The notes below the pieces were generated by a model. It saw only the letters and a program-made list of their open reading frames with translations. It had not been told where the DNA came from and did not search any database. The translations under genes and the position numbers were made by a program. Positions 5,216 through 7,070 of a DNA stretch of 7,070 nt are shown in pieces (within the stretch, counting starts at the first letter, position 1; the number at the start of each line of letters is the position of its first letter). Origin of the DNA: Candidatus Bathyarchaeota archaeon (GTDB lineage: Archaea; Thermoproteota; Bathyarchaeia; Bathyarchaeales; Bathyarchaeaceae); the NCBI GenBank assembly GCA_020344715.1, contig CP070828.1:1115867-1122936 (forward strand), written 5' to 3'.

Positions 5216-5239
5216 TGTGACTGTGACGAAACAGTAACA
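5216..5239. promoter_or_regulatory. 24-bp palindromic operator, copy C
   Basis: TGTGACTGT, 6 bp, ACAGTAACA, between the divergent 64-aa and TrmB-MEDS genes. For the 64-aa gene it lies upstream of the TATA box (activating position). For the TrmB-MEDS gene it lies between TATA box and predicted start (repressing position), which would give negative autoregulation. Confidence 0.75.
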
Positions 5240-5251
5240 GCTGATAGTTAC

Positions 5252-5256
5252 GAGGT
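5252..5256 (+). promoter_or_regulatory. Ribosome binding site deciding the TTG start of the regulator
   Basis: GAGGT ends 6 nt before TTG 5263. An in-frame TAG at 5245-5247 excludes any earlier start, so together they fix the unusual TTG start. Confidence 0.6.
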
Positions 5257-5262
5257 TGCCTC

Positions 5263-6678
5263 TTGTCATTTTCAGAAAAGAATGTCGAAGCGTTGATTGA
5301 CTTCGGTCTCACCCATAATCAGGCCAAGGTGTACGTAGCTGTCGCTAGACTGAAGCTCGCGTCAGTCAGTCAAATCTCAAAAGCATCGAAGGTGCGACGG
5401 GAAGATGTTTACAGAATACTGCCGAAGCTCGAAAAAATGGGATTGACTGAAAGATTGTTGGGAAAGCCAACCAAAATCAGAGCCACACCCGTGGAAGACG
5501 CTCTTTCCATCCTGATCAAACATGAAGAAGACACAGCTCGCGAGAAAGTATCAGCATTAAAAACTAAAAAAGAGATCGTGTTGAAGCGCTTCGCGCGAAC
5601 GCCTAGCTTAGAAGTTGAAGAAAAACCCCATTTCGTCCTGCTTCCAGATCGAGAAAAAATAACGAGCAAAGCCACGCTGATGATAAGAAACGCTAAGAAA
5701 AACATTGACCTGGTCTGTTCCAGAAACAAACTCATGCAATTCATACACGAATTCGCTGAGCAAATGACAGGAGCCGCAAAAAAACAGGTACGTATTCGTA
5801 TAATATCAAACATGCCAGAACGTGAGAATTCCATTCTTGATGCTATAAAAAGGCAAACATTGCCCAACATCTCTCTTGACTTAAGATACACTGATCTGCA
5901 GCCAGCCCATTTTATGATCGCTGATTATAAAGAAGCCCTGATCGCAACTACGACAACTGGAAATTTGGCAGAGAATCCTAAACTGTGGACAAATAGCCAC
6001 AGTCTAGTAGGAGTCTTTCAGAGGTCTTTTGAAGACCTTTGGCACAATGCCACTCGTTGGCAGGCTATCGAAACGGAGGCTGTTCCTGAAAAGGTGATTC
6101 ACTTCGTGGAGCAATTGCGACCCACAAATCACGTAATATTCGTGTATGATGATCCAAAAGGCAAGCACAATGTTCTTTTTAACTACCTAAAAGTCGGACT
6201 TGACAAAGGCGAGGCTGGGGTGTACGTAGCTTCCGAGGAGAACCCAAACCAAGTAAGAGAAGCCATGAGGCGGTTCGGGATAGATGTTGAGAAACATGAG
6301 AGAACAGGTGCCTTGCGCGTTTTTGGATACGAAGAAGTTTACATTAAAGGAGAAAAATTCGATATGGCCACCACGATGAACACGTGGACCAACCTCTACA
6401 AGGACAGCTTGGAAAAAGGCTTCACTGGACTCAGAGTCACTGGGGAGATGGCATGTTTCTTCAAGCACAACTTGATCCATGAACTGCTAGAGTATGAGAA
6501 AGCATTACACACGGTGTTGGACATTCCCATGATTGCCATCTGCGCGTATAGCGCCAGCTTGCTAAACAGGAGCTATGACCCAGTGAATCTTTACACTGAG
6601 TTGGCCAGAGCTCACGGCACAATCTTGTTCACAGGACTCGACGCACGATTGGGAAGAATGGAAGTCAGAAAAATGTGA
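5263..6678 (+). CDS. TrmB-family transcriptional regulator fused to a MEDS sensory domain
   Basis: The 471-residue protein has three parts. Residues about 1-85 are a TrmB winged helix: LIDFGLTHNQAKVYVAVARL, then SKVRREDVYRILPKLEKMGLTERL, with the recognition helix around REDVYRIL. Residues about 86-115 are a charged helical linker. Residues about 118-265 match the phospholipase-D-like effector part often following TrmB helices, ending in FEDLWHNATRW. Residues about 268-465 match the MEDS domain (methanogen/methylotroph DcmR sensory; PF14417): HVIFVYDDPKGKHNVLFNYLKVGLDKG, VYVASEEN, a tail of GALRVFGYEEVYIKGEKFD, GLRVTGEM, EYEKAL and an ICAYSASLL segment. MEDS domains are thought to sense small molecules, possibly hydrocarbon derivatives, but ligands are not established. 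The protein is cytoplasmic, with no membrane segment. A TrmB head on a MEDS tail is a one-component sensor. It is the natural candidate to bind the three operators next to it, including its own. Confidence 0.85.
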   Translation: MSFSEKNVEALIDFGLTHNQAKVYVAVARLKLASVSQISKASKVRREDVYRILPKLEKMGLTERLLGKPTKIRATPVEDALSILIKHEEDTAREKVSALKTKKEIVLKRFARTPSLEVEEKPHFVLLPDREKITSKATLMIRNAKKNIDLVCSRNKLMQFIHEFAEQMTGAAKKQVRIRIISNMPERENSILDAIKRQTLPNISLDLRYTDLQPAHFMIADYKEALIATTTTGNLAENPKLWTNSHSLVGVFQRSFEDLWHNATRWQAIETEAVPEKVIHFVEQLRPTNHVIFVYDDPKGKHNVLFNYLKVGLDKGEAGVYVASEENPNQVREAMRRFGIDVEKHERTGALRVFGYEEVYIKGEKFDMATTMNTWTNLYKDSLEKGFTGLRVTGEMACFFKHNLIHELLEYEKALHTVLDIPMIAICAYSASLLNRSYDPVNLYTELARAHGTILFTGLDARLGRMEVRKM

Positions 6679-6960
6679 AATGCGTATCTGCACTTCCGAA
6701 GCTATGAGAACTCTTGAGTTGAAATGGAACCTATTTATCAGAAGCATCTAGATGGATACGATAAAACGTGACGGAGCTGAACCGGCTATTTCCAAAGAGA
6801 CGTTTGACCAACGAAGGAAAAACGAGTTTCCACGGCGTTCTATCATCCAGGGGTCTTGTGTTGAGGGATTTGATTTCCACAACGAGCTTTCTGTCTTACT
6901 ACCATCATGAAGCTTCAAAAGCATTTTATCTGCTCATAGCCACGAGTAGAACAAAACGAG
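6679..6960. other. Intergenic stretch before the ATPase gene
   Basis: Just after the regulator's stop, AACTC-TT-GAGTT (6709-6720) is a small inverted repeat without T-tract. TATTTATC (6732-6739) is TATA-like and lies 29 nt before a GTG (6768) that opens a 66-codon frame ending at 6968, overlapping the ATG at 6961. That frame is basic, matches nothing I know and has no visible ribosome binding site, so I do not call it a gene. Confidence 0.3.
6924..6930 (+). promoter_or_regulatory. Possible TATA box of the ATPase gene
   Basis: TTTTATC would place transcription start near 6953, some 8-17 nt before the two candidate ATGs. The match is moderate, and no 24-bp operator is present here. Confidence 0.3.
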
Positions 6961-6969
6961 ATGAATAGA

Positions 6970-7070
6970 ATGAAACTTGCCATTTCAGGTAAAGGTGGCG
7001 TTGGTAAGACGTTAGTCGCAGGTGTTCTCGCTCACTTTCTTGCAGAAGAAGGTTTCAAAGTCCTAGCCAT
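6970..7070 (+). CDS. MinD/CooC-type P-loop ATPase, N-terminus only
   Basis: The first 33 residues read MKLAISGKGGVGKT and onward, with a deviant Walker A motif GKGGVGKT (residues 7-14) whose early Lys is the signature of the SIMIBI MinD/ParA/Mrp/CooC group. The following helix LVAGVLAHFLAEEGFKVLA fits the family. Beginning directly at MKLAISGKGG is typical of CooC-like carbon monoxide dehydrogenase maturation ATPases, which drive nickel insertion, and of the MinD-type ATPases found with NifX-type and DUF134 proteins. The metal-binding and dimer regions that would decide between these are outside the window. ATG 6961 in the same frame is an alternative start adding three residues. The gene is cut by the right edge. 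Confidence 0.8.
   Translation, partial: MKLAISGKGGVGKTLVAGVLAHFLAEEGFKVLA

Noticed and set aside
5409..5891. 160-codon minus-strand frame
   Set aside because: It is antisense to the TrmB winged helix and effector region; a shadow frame.
6022..6038. AGGTCTT-TTG-AAGACCT, a perfect 7-bp-stem hairpin
   Set aside because: It lies inside the regulator gene and encodes the conserved-looking FQRSFEDLW stretch, so the repeat is most simply a by-product of coding sequence.
6768..6968. 66-codon plus-strand frame from GTG, overlapping the ATPase start
   Set aside because: A TATA-like box lies 29 nt upstream, but the product resembles no known family, is basic and low in order, and has no ribosome binding site. 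The overlap with the next ATG is the only coupling hint.

Overview
The window reads as a piece of an archaeal chromosome. The signs are a TrmB-family regulator, an archaeal-type disulfide reductase, DUF134 and DUF5320 proteins, TATA boxes about 25-40 nt before start codons, short or absent leaders, and frequent GTG/TTG starts. An uncultured anaerobic TACK-type archaeon such as Bathyarchaeia is my guess from gene content, not something the sequence proves. I see no tRNA, rRNA, CRISPR array or insertion sequence.

Left region (1-1469). A gene entering from the left edge on the minus strand is represented only by its promoter and first 8 codons. Next on the minus strand come a NifX/NifB-type iron-molybdenum-cofactor-binding-fold protein and a DUF5320 Gly/Arg-rich protein with a C-terminal coiled coil. 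A DUF134 helix-turn-helix protein is divergent to them. The roughly 100 bp between DUF5320 and DUF134 hold one strong TATA box, readable both ways, and two CATTTGTG-N8-CACA elements exactly 24 bp apart.

Middle region (1536-4315). A divergent cysteinyl-tRNA synthetase on the minus strand is interrupted by one in-frame TGA and lacks the usual C-terminal tail. Upstream of it lies a complete FAD/NAD(P) disulfide reductase of the dihydrolipoamide dehydrogenase/mercuric reductase family.

Right region (4350-7070). Two small unknown minus-strand genes are followed by a plus-strand TrmB-type regulator fused to a C-terminal MEDS sensory domain. The window ends in the start of a MinD/CooC-type P-loop ATPase.

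The main discovery is a local regulon. A 24-bp imperfect palindrome (TGTGACTGT-N6-ACAGTAACA) occurs three times. It stands before the disulfide reductase, before the 79-aa gene, and between the 64-aa gene and the TrmB-MEDS gene. In all three places it ends exactly 4 bp from a TATA-like box on the minus strand. The simplest reading is that TrmB-MEDS binds these sites, activates the three minus-strand units from upstream of their TATA boxes and represses itself from downstream of its own.
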